Source of the DNA: Gimesia algae
GTDB taxonomy: Bacteria > Planctomycetota > Planctomycetia > Planctomycetales > Planctomycetaceae
Length of the DNA stretch: 64,000 bases
NCBI RefSeq assembly: GCF_007746795.1
Contig: NZ_CP036343.1
Coordinates: 7,197,029 to 7,261,028 of the forward strand
Direction: 5' to 3'
Of the stretch, positions 1 through 9,560 are shown piece after piece; the stretch's first letter is position 1, and every line of letters starts with the position of its first letter. The notes below the pieces were generated by a model. The model ran no database searches. It saw nothing but the letters and a program-made list of their open reading frames with translations, and was not told the origin of the DNA. A program made the position numbers and the translations under genes.

Positions 1-1066
1 CCACCATGGCAGTCCAGCTGGCAGCCCAGTGGTCACGTCCCACATTCTGGTTGATCCGCGGTGTGCGGCCGAATTCGCCCATACAGACGATTGTGACATC
101 ATCCAGCATTGCACGCTGCTTCAAGTCTTGGACCAGGGCAGCAATCCCCATATCCAGCTGTGGCAGGTTTTGATCTTTCAACGAATTAAAAACTCCCTGA
201 TGCAAATCCCAGCTTCCGACTGAGGCAGAGACTTCCACAAAAGGAACACCGACTTCTACCAGACGACGGGCCAGCAACAGACCCTGGCCGAAGTTACCGG
301 TACCATAGGCTTCTTTCAAAGCAGCTGGTTCCTGATCGACCTTAAATGCTTCCATCTGCTTGGAGGTCATCAGGTTGACAGCCTTCTTGTAGATGTCTTT
401 ATGGGAGTTGGCAGATTCCCCACGTTTAGATTTAATGAAACCAGACTCCAGCACCTGCAGCATATCGAGACGCTGTCCCAGTCGCTGCTGTTCTGTCGTA
501 TTGATTTCAGCGTTCTGAATCGTACCATTACTGGAGACGACGAACGGTGAGTTGGACATTCCCAGAAATCCCGCACTTCCCCGGCTGCCACCGATCGAAA
601 TGAAAGAAGGAATATCCAGTTCTTTGCGGCGAGCGCCCAGTTCATAACTGACAACCGAACCAAATGTAGGATGCACCACTGTGGGGTTAGGCACGTAGGC
701 TGAGTGCATATAATAAGTACCACGGGCATGATCCGCTTCACGTGTACTCATGGAACGAATCAGGGACAGGTTGTCCATGACCTGAGCAGTCTTAGGCATG
801 TGTTCCGAAATCTGCATGTCACCCTTGGTGCTGATTGGCTTAAATTCACCACCATTTTTTGAACCTGGTTTCAGGTCCCAGATATCAATTGTAGGAGGTC
901 CACCGGCCATCCAGATCAGGATGCAGGCTTTCTGCTGCTTTTTAACCTGACTGGCATTCGCTTCCAGATGCGACAGAAAGTGCATCGTAGGGATCGCAGT
1001 CGCTGCTCCTGCGACATGCTTCATAAAGTGGCGACGCGTCATTCCGTAAGGATTCAGAATAGTCAT
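1..1066 (-). CDS. DUF1501 family secreted protein (3' end outside window)
   Basis: About 355 residues are visible; the C-terminus lies beyond the window start. The N-terminus has a Tat-like signal (RRHFMK at residues 11-16, then a mildly hydrophobic stretch ending near LEANA), so export is likely. The [14 protein letters not shown] motif at about 55-68 and the distal GEFGRTPRI...GRDHW motif are hallmarks of DUF1501, a sulfatase/alkaline-phosphatase-fold family greatly expanded in Planctomycetes. The start is the ATG at 1066; a second ATG, eight codons on, sits just before RRHFMK. It lies 69 bp downstream of the DUF1549/DUF1553 gene, the usual partner, and probably shares its transcript. The substrate is unknown; processing of sulfated or complex polysaccharides is often suggested for such pairs but is not shown by this sequence. 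Confidence 0.93.
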   Translation of the reverse strand, partial: MTILNPYGMTRRHFMKHVAGAATAIPTMHFLSHLEANASQVKKQQKACILIWMAGGPPTIDIWDLKPGSKNGGEFKPISTKGDMQISEHMPKTAQVMDNLSLIRSMSTREADHARGTYYMHSAYVPNPTVVHPTFGSVVSYELGARRKELDIPSFISIGGSRGSAGFLGMSNSPFVVSSNGTIQNAEINTTEQQRLGQRLDMLQVLESGFIKSKRGESANSHKDIYKKAVNLMTSKQMEAFKVDQEPAALKEAYGTGNFGQGLLLARRLVEVGVPFVEVSASVGSWDLHQGVFNSLKDQNLPQLDMGIAALVQDLKQRAMLDDVTIVCMGEFGRTPRINQNVGRDHWAASWTAMV

Positions 1067-1135
1067 TGTAAAGGCCTCTTTTGTTGATTTTTGTGATAAA
1101 GGTTGTGTTTCGCTTAATCGATGTCAGCGACAGAT

Positions 1136-2782
1136 TTAGTGATTGAATACAAATTCGTTGGAGTTCAATAGTGCCCAGTACAGGTCCTGGTAGGCAGCCA
1201 GTTTATTGGGTGTACCGGAAATCAGCCGCTGTGCACTGTTGATTTCCCGACGATCCGGGTAACGGCTTAATGTGGAAAGGAACAATTTGCGAATCTTAAC
1301 CTGATCGTTACCCTTCTCGGTTAATAGTTGATTTAAATAACTTCCACGCTCTGCACTGATCGCATTTTTGGTCAAATCACCATTCATCATCATCAATGCC
1401 TGGGGAATTGTTCCGTTGAACGTTGTTGAGTCATCGCCTGAGTCATTATCGAATGCGACCATAAACTGGCCCATCCACTGACGTCGCTGTTCTTCAGCCC
1501 GTTCCCAGTTTGACTGCCCTGATTTATGAGCGCCCGTCGCAACGATCAGCGAGTCATAAAGCTGTTCAGCCGTCATATTCTTGATATACATATGCGAGAA
1601 GAGAGGGGTTTCTCCTCGCTCAGGACTGTCAATTTCATTATTGCGACTGAACTGACTGGTCAGATTGTAAGCCTCAGTATTACAAATCCAGCGTGCCAGT
1701 TGTTTGAGGTCGTAATCTTTCTTCACAAGCTCTTCGGCCATTTTATTTAACAGTTCAGGATGCGATGCCGGGTTGTGAGGACCCATGTCATCAACGGGAC
1801 GGGTAAAACCATATCCCATAAAATAGCCCCACATCCGGTTGACAATCGCTGTCGCGATCAGAGGTTTATCCCCCTGTACGATCAGTTTTGAAAATTCTTT
1901 ACGACGCTCGACGCCACTTTGCGGATCGACTTTTTGATCTTCAAAGATCGGGTAGGCAACCTGCATCAGCCCGGAACGTTTTTCATAATAGACAGGCCCG
2001 TTAAAACCAGTCGCTACGACTTCGGAATAATCATCAATCTGTCGACCCGTTTTGGGATCGGTTTTGCGGTGGTTGATCCGACGCATTTGACGAAAGAAAC
2101 TGTTATATTCCCAGAACTGATTCTGTTTCCAGTCATTGAACGGATGGTTGTGACACTGAGTACACTGCACCTGAATCCCGAGAAAGAGACGTGTCGTGGC
2201 GGCAGTGACCTGCACGGCTTCGTCATTATTCTGCATCTGTGCCAGCAGATAGTTCACGGCACCGTTTTCTTCAAAGTGACCTTCCGCAGTTACCAGATCC
2301 TGTACGATTTCATCCCAGGGTCGGTTCTTTGCAAAAGCCTCCCGCAGAAACTTTTGCATTCCATTGCGACTCACTCGTCGAGGAGTACGGCGACCAATGA
2401 GCAGGTTTGTCCACACATTCGTAAAGTTCTGTACGTATGCGGGATCTTCCAGCAGTTTATCGATCATTTTGGATCGCTTGGCAGGATCACGATCTTTATT
2501 AAATTGCTCTACCAGTTCTGCGGAAGGAATTTGACCAATCAGATCGAGATGAACTCGACGCAACCATTCTTCATCAGAAGCAACGGGCGAAGGTTCTACC
2601 TCATTATCTTCCCATCCCTGACGAATACGTCCATTGATGTAGTCAATAAAGGGATCAAATGCGCCTGTAGAAAAAGCTTTCGCTCTGCTTTCCGGAGGTG
2701 CAGCATCCGCTCTGGATACCCAGCTACCGACACAGATCAACATGGTTAAAACAACACTGAGTTGTTTAGAATAACGACGCAT
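1136..2782 (-). CDS. DUF1549/DUF1553 domain protein
   Basis: 548 residues. The start is set at the ATG at 2782, which has GGAG about 10 bases upstream and is followed directly by a signal peptide (MRRYSKQLSVVLTMLICVG, cleavage near ADAA). An ATG eight codons earlier has no such support. DUF1549 occupies roughly residues 40-250 and includes WLRRVHLDLIG and a CTQCHNHP motif near residue 205, a CxxCH pattern that could bind haem c. DUF1553 fills the C-terminal half (IVNRMWGYFMGYGF, then TPLFSHMY). Unlike many family members it has no N-terminal planctomycete cytochrome-C domain. Together with the DUF1501 gene just downstream it forms the standard planctomycete pair. The biochemical role is unknown. 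Confidence 0.92.
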   Translation of the reverse strand: MRRYSKQLSVVLTMLICVGSWVSRADAAPPESRAKAFSTGAFDPFIDYINGRIRQGWEDNEVEPSPVASDEEWLRRVHLDLIGQIPSAELVEQFNKDRDPAKRSKMIDKLLEDPAYVQNFTNVWTNLLIGRRTPRRVSRNGMQKFLREAFAKNRPWDEIVQDLVTAEGHFEENGAVNYLLAQMQNNDEAVQVTAATTRLFLGIQVQCTQCHNHPFNDWKQNQFWEYNSFFRQMRRINHRKTDPKTGRQIDDYSEVVATGFNGPVYYEKRSGLMQVAYPIFEDQKVDPQSGVERRKEFSKLIVQGDKPLIATAIVNRMWGYFMGYGFTRPVDDMGPHNPASHPELLNKMAEELVKKDYDLKQLARWICNTEAYNLTSQFSRNNEIDSPERGETPLFSHMYIKNMTAEQLYDSLIVATGAHKSGQSNWERAEEQRRQWMGQFMVAFDNDSGDDSTTFNGTIPQALMMMNGDLTKNAISAERGSYLNQLLTEKGNDQVKIRKLFLSTLSRYPDRREINSAQRLISGTPNKLAAYQDLYWALLNSNEFVFNH

Positions 2783-3211
2783 TATCTTGTTCTCCACTAT
2801 ATTCAAAATGATAGAACGAATAGTCTGCCAGACTTCTTAAGCAAATCGAACTCACAGCGAAAATTGCGAAAGGAAGACGGCTTCGCTACTGTATTAACCG
2901 ACTCAAATATGAAAACATTCGAGAGTCTCTGGGTATTATCTCTATTTTATTGCAATTAGATGACTATAGGATACCCGATTTTATATATTTTCCAATGATA
3001 ATATCAACGATTTCATATGCATCCGCACGAATACCTGAAACCACACAATCCATGTAACCACATGTGCATACTGACTTTACGACCTATCGCATCCTGAATA
3101 ATCCGAAAATTCATTAAACAACTCATTACGTAACGAATCCGCTTACTCAAAAAATATACATAATTACACGCTATTCTCACTATCCCAACTCAGGAAATAG
3201 AAAAGAAGTTG
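2783..3211. other. AT-rich divergent intergenic region
   Basis: About 430 bases between the start of the DUF1549/DUF1553 gene (minus) and the start of an SDR gene (plus). It is clearly richer in A and T than the flanking genes and must hold the promoters of both. No convincing hairpin, repeat or small gene was found. Confidence 0.6.
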
Positions 3212-4006
3212 ATGAAGAACCAATATCAGTTTGAGGATCAGGTTGTGGTCATCACCGGGGCTGGAAACGGAATTGGCCGCGCCACGGCAATCATGATGGC
3301 AGAATCAGGTGCCCATGTCTTCGCTGGCGACCTGAACCACCTGCCTGAGAATCAGAAAACATTCTCACAGCTGGGGATCACGGAAGTGATGTGCGATGTT
3401 CGCCAGGAAGCAGACATCCAGACATTGATTGAGCAGGCGATCCATCAATATGGCCGCATCGACGTCCTGGTTAATAATGCAGGAATCGGCATGGTCAAAC
3501 CGATTCATCAGGTAACAGAAGAAGAATGGGATGCCTGTATTGACACGAATCTGAAAGGCACTTTTCTGGGATGCAAACACGCAATCCGTTATATGCTAAC
3601 GACAGGAGGAGGATCTATCGTCAATACTGCCAGCAATGCAGGCCTGCTGCCTCGCGCCCATGACCCGGTTTATTCCATCAGTAAACATGCCGTTGTCGCG
3701 TTGACTGAAAGCCTGGGACTTTGCCACGGTAAAGATAATATCCGGATCAACTGTGTCTGTCCGGGACCGGTCGGGGAAACGGGAATGATGAATGCAGACA
3801 TTTCCAGCGCCGCTGATCCGGAAGGACTGACTCAATCCATGATCCGTGCCAGCCCGATCGCAGCAGCAAACAAACGCATGATCAGCCCTGGGGAAGTGGC
3901 GTCAGCCATTTGTTACCTGGCCAGCAAAGATGCTTTAATGGTAACGGGAACTGCAATTCGCATCGATGGCGGCAAATCCCTTGGTGTTCCCCCGCAGGGA
4001 AGCTGA
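3212..4006 (+). CDS. SDR family NAD(P)-dependent oxidoreductase
   Basis: 264 residues, classical short-chain dehydrogenase/reductase length. It has the cofactor motif TGAGNGIG (residues 15-22), an NNAG motif near 88, and the catalytic Ser141, Tyr154 and Lys158 (YSISK). The ATG at 3212 is preferred to the TTG one codon earlier because AGAAG precedes it. The acidic residue after the second strand (GDLN) suggests a preference for NAD over NADP, an inference only. It is monocistronic: divergent from the DUF1549 gene and convergent with the PilZ gene only 4 bp away. The substrate cannot be assigned from sequence. Confidence 0.93.
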   Translation: MKNQYQFEDQVVVITGAGNGIGRATAIMMAESGAHVFAGDLNHLPENQKTFSQLGITEVMCDVRQEADIQTLIEQAIHQYGRIDVLVNNAGIGMVKPIHQVTEEEWDACIDTNLKGTFLGCKHAIRYMLTTGGGSIVNTASNAGLLPRAHDPVYSISKHAVVALTESLGLCHGKDNIRINCVCPGPVGETGMMNADISSAADPEGLTQSMIRASPIAAANKRMISPGEVASAICYLASKDALMVTGTAIRIDGGKSLGVPPQGS

Positions 4007-4010
4007 TAGC

Positions 4011-4628
4011 CTATCCTACATAGCAGGAAGGGGCGTACTCTTTCAGGTGAGCCACCTGCTCATTCGAAAGAGGGCACTGCAGTTTGCAGTCGATGCGCCA
4101 GAACTCCTGATCCAGAGCCGTCGAACGCACTACTGTAGCGGAAACATTCAGTACAAAGTTGAGACTTGCGTCTTCTACAGTCAGCTGCAATTCATCACGC
4201 TGCTGAAATGCCGAACGGGAAGCAAATGAGATTCCATTCTGACTGACGTTGATCGCATAACCCTTTTGCGCCGGATGGGAGCCCGCTTCGACAGGCCGAT
4301 GATCACCCTTATTGAGGGCCAGAACAATGGCATCACTGGTGTGTCTTGGGTAGGCTCGACGATCAAAAGACGGAGAATCTCCAGCGGAATGATCGTTTGC
4401 TTCAGGTTCATTTTTTGAGACTTGCCCAGAGTTTGTTGCAGCTCGTACCTTATTCAGCAGGGAATTCCAGGTTCTACCCGATGCAGATCTATGGGTCTTC
4501 AAAGAGAGCCCAGACTGTTGACGGCACTTTCGAAAGGAAATCGAATGAGTTTCGGAAGTGCCGGGGGTCGTCTCCCCGGTGATCTCAGAAACGTCAACTC
4601 CGGGCCGTGCATCAAGTACCATATTCAT
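4011..4628 (-). CDS. PilZ domain protein (probable c-di-GMP receptor)
   Basis: 205 residues. The first 85 or so are low-complexity and polar with no recognisable domain. The C-terminal part has the two PilZ signatures: RxxxR at Arg91-Arg95 (RAYPR) and NxSxxG at Asn127-Gly132 (NVSQNG), followed by beta strands typical of the PilZ barrel. Both motifs are intact, so binding of cyclic di-GMP is plausible. No enzymatic output domain is present. The start at 4628 is uncertain: an ATG two codons later is equally possible and neither has a strong ribosome binding site. The gene stands alone, convergent with the SDR. Confidence 0.85.
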   Translation of the reverse strand: MNMVLDARPGVDVSEITGETTPGTSETHSISFRKCRQQSGLSLKTHRSASGRTWNSLLNKVRAATNSGQVSKNEPEANDHSAGDSPSFDRRAYPRHTSDAIVLALNKGDHRPVEAGSHPAQKGYAINVSQNGISFASRSAFQQRDELQLTVEDASLNFVLNVSATVVRSTALDQEFWRIDCKLQCPLSNEQVAHLKEYAPSCYVG

Positions 4629-5144
4629 TTAACCAAACCTGTCGTTAGAGAGCTCAAGTATCCATATACACAGTTCACTGGGGTTGCAAACTGCAAAAAC
4701 AGCTGTTTAAACCTATGTCAGGAATGGCAGACTGTCAAAAAGATCCTTCAAAAACTAACTACTCCCGGAGTAATACAGTCCATGATCGTTTCCAGTGCCC
4801 TCGGTGGGCTTCATCAATCCCAACTCAACAAATACTCATAAACTGTTTCCATACAAACACTTACTTCACTATTATTTAAAACGTAGAAAATTCGCATGAT
4901 TTCAGGATGGACAGTAACGCCACTAGCTTGAGAAACGGGTATCGGGCAATTATACTGCCACGTTTCCAATGACTCTCAAGAATCGAATGAAGTTTAGTCG
5001 GTTCGATCATCGATAGGGGTTTCTGTATCAAACCGGTTTGACCACCGCCAGGGAAATTGAGAACCTTGCCTGCCAGCATTGGTTCTTAATCACCGGTTAA
5101 TCTGATTACAGCCTTTTCCAGACAGGTAGCGAGATTATACAGGC
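4629..5144. other. Intergenic region upstream of the fab-like cluster
   Basis: About 515 bases between divergent genes. No coding stretch is convincing and no repeat family of this window is present. The promoter of the five-gene fatty-acid-like cluster is expected here but no clear -35/-10 pair was identified. Confidence 0.5.
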
Positions 5145-5633
5145 ATGCGTTTTTCGCTCGTCGATCAAATTATAGAATTGGAGAAAGGGAAGTCGATTAC
5201 GGCTATCAAAAACCTTTCTCTATCCGAAGAATATCTTCAGGACCATTTTCCGGGCTTTGCTGTAATGCCGGGAGTGTTAATGGTGGAATCGATCGTTCAG
5301 GCCGGTGCCTGGCTGATGCGGTATACCAACGATTTTCAATACAGTACCATTCTGCTGAAGCAGACCAAGGCCATCCGCTTTAACAGCTTTGTCACGCCAG
5401 GAAAGCAACTGCGTGTCTCTCTGAGTATTCAGAAATGGGAAGACAATCTGTGTACATTGAAAGCGTCCAGTCAGGTGGAAGGGGAAGCCGCAGTCAGTGG
5501 TCGGATTGTTCTGGAACAGTTTAATCTGGGCGATAAGAATCCTTCAATGACTGAAACCGATGCCGCACGGATTCAAGATCTGCAAACTCAGTTTCGACAG
5601 CTCTGGAATCCCAGCAGACAAACCGCTTCCTGA
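5145..5633 (+). CDS. FabZ-like 3-hydroxyacyl-ACP dehydratase (copy 1)
   Basis: 162 residues, hotdog fold of the FabA/FabZ family. The dehydratase signature DHFPGFAVMPGVLMVES contains the catalytic His34 and Glu48. It would dehydrate 3-hydroxyacyl-ACP to the trans-2-enoyl form in the cytoplasm. It opens a cluster continuing with FabG, ACP, a second FabZ-like protein and FabF. It has exactly the same length and active-site numbering as the second copy at 7204-7692 but differs over most other positions, so the two are old paralogues, not a recent duplication. The C-terminal 25 residues are polar and extend beyond the core. Confidence 0.9.
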   Translation: MRFSLVDQIIELEKGKSITAIKNLSLSEEYLQDHFPGFAVMPGVLMVESIVQAGAWLMRYTNDFQYSTILLKQTKAIRFNSFVTPGKQLRVSLSIQKWEDNLCTLKASSQVEGEAAVSGRIVLEQFNLGDKNPSMTETDAARIQDLQTQFRQLWNPSRQTAS

Positions 5634-5709
5634 ATCAGGCTGTTCTGCATGAGCGTTGACTTACACAGTAATTACGAACTTAAAATAGAAAACTAGATTG
5701 GAAACTGGA

Positions 5710-6462
5710 ATGAAACTGGAAGGAAGAATAGCGTTGGTAACCGGTGGTAGCCGCGGTATTGGAAAAGCCGTTGTGCAAGCCCTGGCCCGTGAAGGGGCAA
5801 AGGTTGCCTTTGTGTATCGTTCCAGTGCGGAAGCCGCAGAACAGATCGTCAAAGATCTCGCAGATGAGAACTGTGAAGCATTTGCCATTCAGGCAGATGT
5901 CGCGAGTAAAGCGGAAGCAGATGCGGTCGTAGAACAGGTCATGGAAAAGTGGGAAAAAATTGACATCCTGGTCAATAACGCCGGCATTATCCGAGATGGT
6001 CTGCTGGCAACCATGTCCGCCGAAGACTGGCAGGCCGTGATCGACACCAACCTGACCAGCGTGTTCAATTTCTGTCAGGCGGTCACGCGTCCGATGATGT
6101 CGAAACGTTATGGTCGAATTATCAACATGTCCAGTGTGGCTGCTCACTTCGGAAATTCCGGCCAGACAAACTACGCTGCCAGTAAAGGGGGAATTATCGG
6201 GTTCACTCGTTGTCTGGCGACCGAGCTGGCCAAACGCGGTGTGACTGTCAATGCAGTTGCTCCCGGATTTATTGAAACGGACATGACCGTCGATGTCCGC
6301 AATGCTGCCGGCGATCAGATTAAAAAACATATTCCCTCGCGACGTCTGGGGCTTCCTGAAGATATTTCCAATGCGGTATTATTCTTTGCCACAGACGAGT
6401 CTTCCTATGTCACCGGCCAGACACTGGCTGTTGACGGCGGATTAACATTAGGTGGAATTTAA
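5710..6462 (+). CDS. fabG: 3-oxoacyl-ACP reductase
   Basis: 250 residues. Intact SDR features: TGGSRGIG (11-18), NNAG near 88, catalytic Tyr155 and Lys159 (YAASK), and the C-terminal YVTGQTLAVDGG typical of FabG. It reduces 3-oxoacyl-ACP to 3-hydroxyacyl-ACP with NADPH. The ATG at 5710 with GGAAACTGGA just upstream is preferred over a TTG four codons earlier. It lies 76 bp after the first FabZ-like gene and about 200 bp before the ACP gene, consistent with one transcription unit. Whether it serves housekeeping fatty-acid synthesis or a dedicated acyl product depends on other copies outside this window. Confidence 0.92.
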   Translation: MKLEGRIALVTGGSRGIGKAVVQALAREGAKVAFVYRSSAEAAEQIVKDLADENCEAFAIQADVASKAEADAVVEQVMEKWEKIDILVNNAGIIRDGLLATMSAEDWQAVIDTNLTSVFNFCQAVTRPMMSKRYGRIINMSSVAAHFGNSGQTNYAASKGGIIGFTRCLATELAKRGVTVNAVAPGFIETDMTVDVRNAAGDQIKKHIPSRRLGLPEDISNAVLFFATDESSYVTGQTLAVDGGLTLGGI

Positions 6463-6659
6463 GTAAGTAATTCGAAGCGGCTCGTCGTCGTTTGGAAAAA
6501 TACATTTTTGTTATGTGTGATCGGTAGTCTTCAGAATTGGGTCAATTCTTCTTATCGCATCACAAGAACTGTCAAAACTATTCTTCTCGCCGGATAGTTT
6601 TAAATCAGGCTGGGTCGGCGGGACTTATCGACCAGCAGGTCGAACCAAGGAGTAATAAA

Positions 6660-7046
6660 ATGCCAACTAGAGATGAAATCTTCGATTCCGTTCGTGAAAC
6701 ACTGGTTGATGCGCTCGGACTGGATGATGACGAAGTAGTACCAGAAGCCACCCTGATGGGTGACCTGGGTGCTGAATCAATCGACTTCCTCGATATCGCA
6801 TTCCGTCTGGAAAAAGCGTTCGATATTAAAATCCCCCGTGGTGAACTGTTTCCGGAAAATATTGCTTCTTCCGATTCAGGTTTTGTCAAAGACGGTGAAT
6901 TCACTGAAGCAGGGATCGCAGAACTCCGTACCAAGATGCCTCATGCAGACATCGATTCCTTTGCAGAGAATCCTAAAGTCGAAAACATGCAGGATCTGTT
7001 TACCGTCGATATGCTGGTTAACTTCCTCGAAGCACGACTGGCTTAA
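6660..7046 (+). CDS. Acyl carrier protein, enlarged
   Basis: 128 residues against about 78 for a housekeeping ACP. The phosphopantetheine site is Ser40 in GDLGAESIDFLD, a variant of the usual DSL motif (ESI). The first 60 residues match a normal ACP; about 45 extra residues follow (GELFPENIASSDSGF onward) before the last helix (DLFTVDMLVNFLEARLA). AAGGAG lies 7-8 bases before the ATG. The upstream gap of nearly 200 bp could carry its own promoter, and a strong hairpin follows the stop codon, so this gene may be expressed at a different level from its neighbours. It should carry the acyl chain for the adjacent FabG, FabZ-like and FabF enzymes. Confidence 0.9.
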   Translation: MPTRDEIFDSVRETLVDALGLDDDEVVPEATLMGDLGAESIDFLDIAFRLEKAFDIKIPRGELFPENIASSDSGFVKDGEFTEAGIAELRTKMPHADIDSFAENPKVENMQDLFTVDMLVNFLEARLA

Positions 7047-7079
7047 TCGGCAGATTCTCTTAACCAGATAGATACTACG

Positions 7080-7115
7080 ACTGTCACAGCTCACTAAGGT
7101 GAGCTGTGCAGTTTT
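7080..7115 (+). terminator. Strong hairpin after acp; possible partial terminator
   Basis: Ten-base perfect stem CACAGCTCAC / GTGAGCTGTG (7085-7094 and 7099-7108) with a TAAG loop, extended by ACTG/CAGT across a one-base bulge and followed by TTTT. The T run is short, so read-through into the second FabZ-like gene is likely. It may set acp mRNA levels above those of the downstream genes. Confidence 0.6.
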
Positions 7116-7203
7116 GCTCCCTGTCTGGTATTCGATCTGCGCCGCCAGTGGACTCCTGCGAGTTCTCTGCGGATTCAAATTACGAACGAAAAGGTGTTTC
7201 AAA

Positions 7204-7692
7204 ATGCGATGGTTCTGGATAGATCGCTTTATTGAATTTGAAAGCGGTTCTTATGCCAAAAGTGTGAAAAATGTGACACTGGCAGAAGAGCATCTGCACG
7301 ACCACTTCCCCGGTTTTCCTGTCATGCCCGGCTCCCTGATGATTGAGGGACTAGCACAGACCGGAGGCATTCTGCTGGGAGAGATCAATGATTTTGAACA
7401 CATCGTCATTCTGGCCAAAGTGCCCCAAATGACTTTTCACAGCTGGGCCTGCCCGGGTGACCAGTTGATTTATACAGCGAAAATTACCAATGCCGGCGAA
7501 GAGGGGGGCGCTGTCGATGTGACTGCGATGGTCGGAGACCGCCTGGTTGCGGAGGGAAGTATCATATTTGTCCACCTCGATCAGAGTGATTCGGAGTTTG
7601 GAGCCATCGATCAGAAAAACTTTGTGTTTTCGATGAATCTGCTGGGAATCCTGGATGTCGGGAAAGCTGGAACTGGCGAAGATCAGGCGTGA
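7204..7692 (+). CDS. FabZ-like 3-hydroxyacyl-ACP dehydratase (copy 2)
   Basis: 162 residues, FabA/FabZ hotdog family. The active-site block DHFPGFPVMPGSLMIEG has His34 and Glu48. The start is the ATG at 7204 (MRWFWIDRF); the frame stays open about 35 codons upstream, but that stretch is unrelated to the family and overlaps the hairpin after acp. It follows acp and precedes fabF. With copy 1 it gives the cluster two dehydratases of equal length; they may act on different chain lengths or form a heteromeric complex (inference). Confidence 0.9.
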   Translation: MRWFWIDRFIEFESGSYAKSVKNVTLAEEHLHDHFPGFPVMPGSLMIEGLAQTGGILLGEINDFEHIVILAKVPQMTFHSWACPGDQLIYTAKITNAGEEGGAVDVTAMVGDRLVAEGSIIFVHLDQSDSEFGAIDQKNFVFSMNLLGILDVGKAGTGEDQA

Positions 7693-7869
7693 GACAGCGA
7701 TTTTTGAAAGCTTGCTATAGAGGCCTTGATTCAAATTGAACTACAATGATAATTCAGGTATTCAAAAAACGCAGACTTAAACTGGCGGCTAATCACATTT
7801 GAACAGTCCACTTGGACCTGAGATTTGCCTGCTGTTACAAAATCAAATTTAAAACAAGAGTTCGATGCT

Positions 7870-9153
7870 ATGAACCGCCGCGTTGTGATCACTGGAATTG
7901 GCGCTATTACCCCCCTGGGAAAAACCGTGGAAGATACCTGGAAAGCACTCCAGGAATCGAAATGTGGCATTTCCAACATCACTCACTTTGATGCTTCGAA
8001 TTTTCCGACACGCTTTGCTGCGGAAGTCCATGACTTCCACCTGGAAGACTATGTCGACAATCTGGATCGCTTTGAGCATTCGGGGCGCAATATCCGCTAT
8101 GCCATTGGTGCAGCGACACAGGCAGTTCAAGATTCCGGGATTCTGGATGATGATTTTGATCCTTCCACATTTGGTGTCTACCTGGGAGCCGGCGAAGGGC
8201 AGCAGGACTTCTACACTTTCATGAAGATCATTGCTCAGGCTCAAAACGATGGTGAAGTCGATCTGGAAAAATTCACCAAAGTCGGGCTGGAGCAGCTCAA
8301 TCCGCGTTTCGAACTTGAACAGGAACCCAATATGGCTGCCGGCCATCTGGCCAGCCTGTTTAATGCACAAGGTCCCAACCTGAACTGTCTGACTGCCTGT
8401 GCCGCTTCCAGTCAGGCAATTGGCGAAGCATCAGAACTGATTCGTCGTGGTGATGTCGATATCATGCTCTCCGGTGGCGCACACAGCATGATCCATCCTT
8501 TCGGTGTCACTGGCTTCAGCCTGCTGACCGCTCTTTCAACACATAACGAAGATCCCGCTAAGTCATCGCGCCCCTTCGATCGCAACCGGGACGGATTCGT
8601 ACTCGGCGAAGGTGCGGGCATGATGATTCTGGAAGATCTGGAACGAGCCCAGAAACGTGGTGCAAAAATTTACGGCGAACTGGTCGGTTACGGTTCCACC
8701 GCAGACGCGTATCGCGTCACCGACATTCACCCCGAGGGTCGTGGCGCCATTAAGTGCATTAAAATGGCAATGAATCACGCCCAGATCAATCAGGATGAGA
8801 TTCATTATATCAACGCTCACGGAACCAGTACCGCCGTCAATGATCGTGTAGAAACAAGAGCAATCAAAGGCGCACTGGGTGACGCCGCCTATAAGACTCC
8901 TGTCTCCAGCATCAAAAGCATGATGGGACACCTGATTGCTGCCGCTGGCAGTGTGGAAGCCATCACCTGCCTGATGGCAATTCGTGACAATGTCGTCCCG
9001 CCGACCATTAATTACGAAACCCCCGATCCAGATTGTGACCTGGATTATATTCCGAATGAAGCACGTCAGAAAAATGTGACGACGACTCTATCCAACAGTT
9101 TTGGATTTGGCGGACAGAACATTGCCCTGATCTTTTCAGAATTCAAAGACTAA
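7870..9153 (+). CDS. fabF: Beta-ketoacyl-ACP synthase II type
   Basis: 427 residues. The Cys-His-His triad of elongating condensing enzymes is present: Cys177 (TACAAS), His317 (HGTSTAVND) and His354 (MMGHLIAAAG). It extends acyl-ACP with malonyl-ACP. The chosen ATG begins MNRRVVITGIGAITPLG, the canonical N-terminus; a longer frame adds 15 unrelated residues. It is the last gene of the cluster FabZ-FabG-ACP-FabZ-FabF. It is about 15 residues longer than typical FabF, with extra sequence around 115-150. No FabD, FabH or enoyl reductase lies beside it. Confidence 0.93.
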   Translation: MNRRVVITGIGAITPLGKTVEDTWKALQESKCGISNITHFDASNFPTRFAAEVHDFHLEDYVDNLDRFEHSGRNIRYAIGAATQAVQDSGILDDDFDPSTFGVYLGAGEGQQDFYTFMKIIAQAQNDGEVDLEKFTKVGLEQLNPRFELEQEPNMAAGHLASLFNAQGPNLNCLTACAASSQAIGEASELIRRGDVDIMLSGGAHSMIHPFGVTGFSLLTALSTHNEDPAKSSRPFDRNRDGFVLGEGAGMMILEDLERAQKRGAKIYGELVGYGSTADAYRVTDIHPEGRGAIKCIKMAMNHAQINQDEIHYINAHGTSTAVNDRVETRAIKGALGDAAYKTPVSSIKSMMGHLIAAAGSVEAITCLMAIRDNVVPPTINYETPDPDCDLDYIPNEARQKNVTTTLSNSFGFGGQNIALIFSEFKD

Positions 9154-9530
9154 ACTGGATTGAACCATACTGTCACCACGACATTATGGCTCAATTCCCT
9201 TCTGAAGCCTGAAAGCCATCCATTCATCTGATCGCAGGCCGTATAATTCTCACATATGCGGCCTTATCATTCTGAGGCAGGGGGAAGTCTGCGTCCACGC
9301 AAGCTCAATCGTTCTGCGCCGCTCCTAACTGCTCAATACGGGTCCTGGAGGATATCTGTTTTTTTATTGAGAACACCCCAGACTCGCGAAATTGATCAAG
9401 GCGCTCAATCGAGAACCGAGTAAACTATGCGAGTGTGGTTTCAGCGGAAATACACAAAATGAACATCTTCGTCGTTCCCGAAATCAAGTGTCTACATCCT
9501 TCATTGAATACAGAGTCTGTCTAAGAACTG
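9154..9530. other. Intergenic region after fabF
   Basis: About 375 bases with no convincing gene. It contains an inverted repeat GGCCGTATA / TATGCGGCC near 9238-9265 (one wobble pair), which could be the end of the fab transcript although no T run follows. A short open frame across 9392-9667 shares no family features and overlaps the hydrolase gene. Confidence 0.5.
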
Positions 9531-9560
9531 ATGGACTCAGTTACCACCAGGGAGACAGCA

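Noticed and set aside
1919..2749. 276-codon plus-strand frame
   Set aside because: Antisense to the DUF1549/DUF1553 gene with no recognisable motif.
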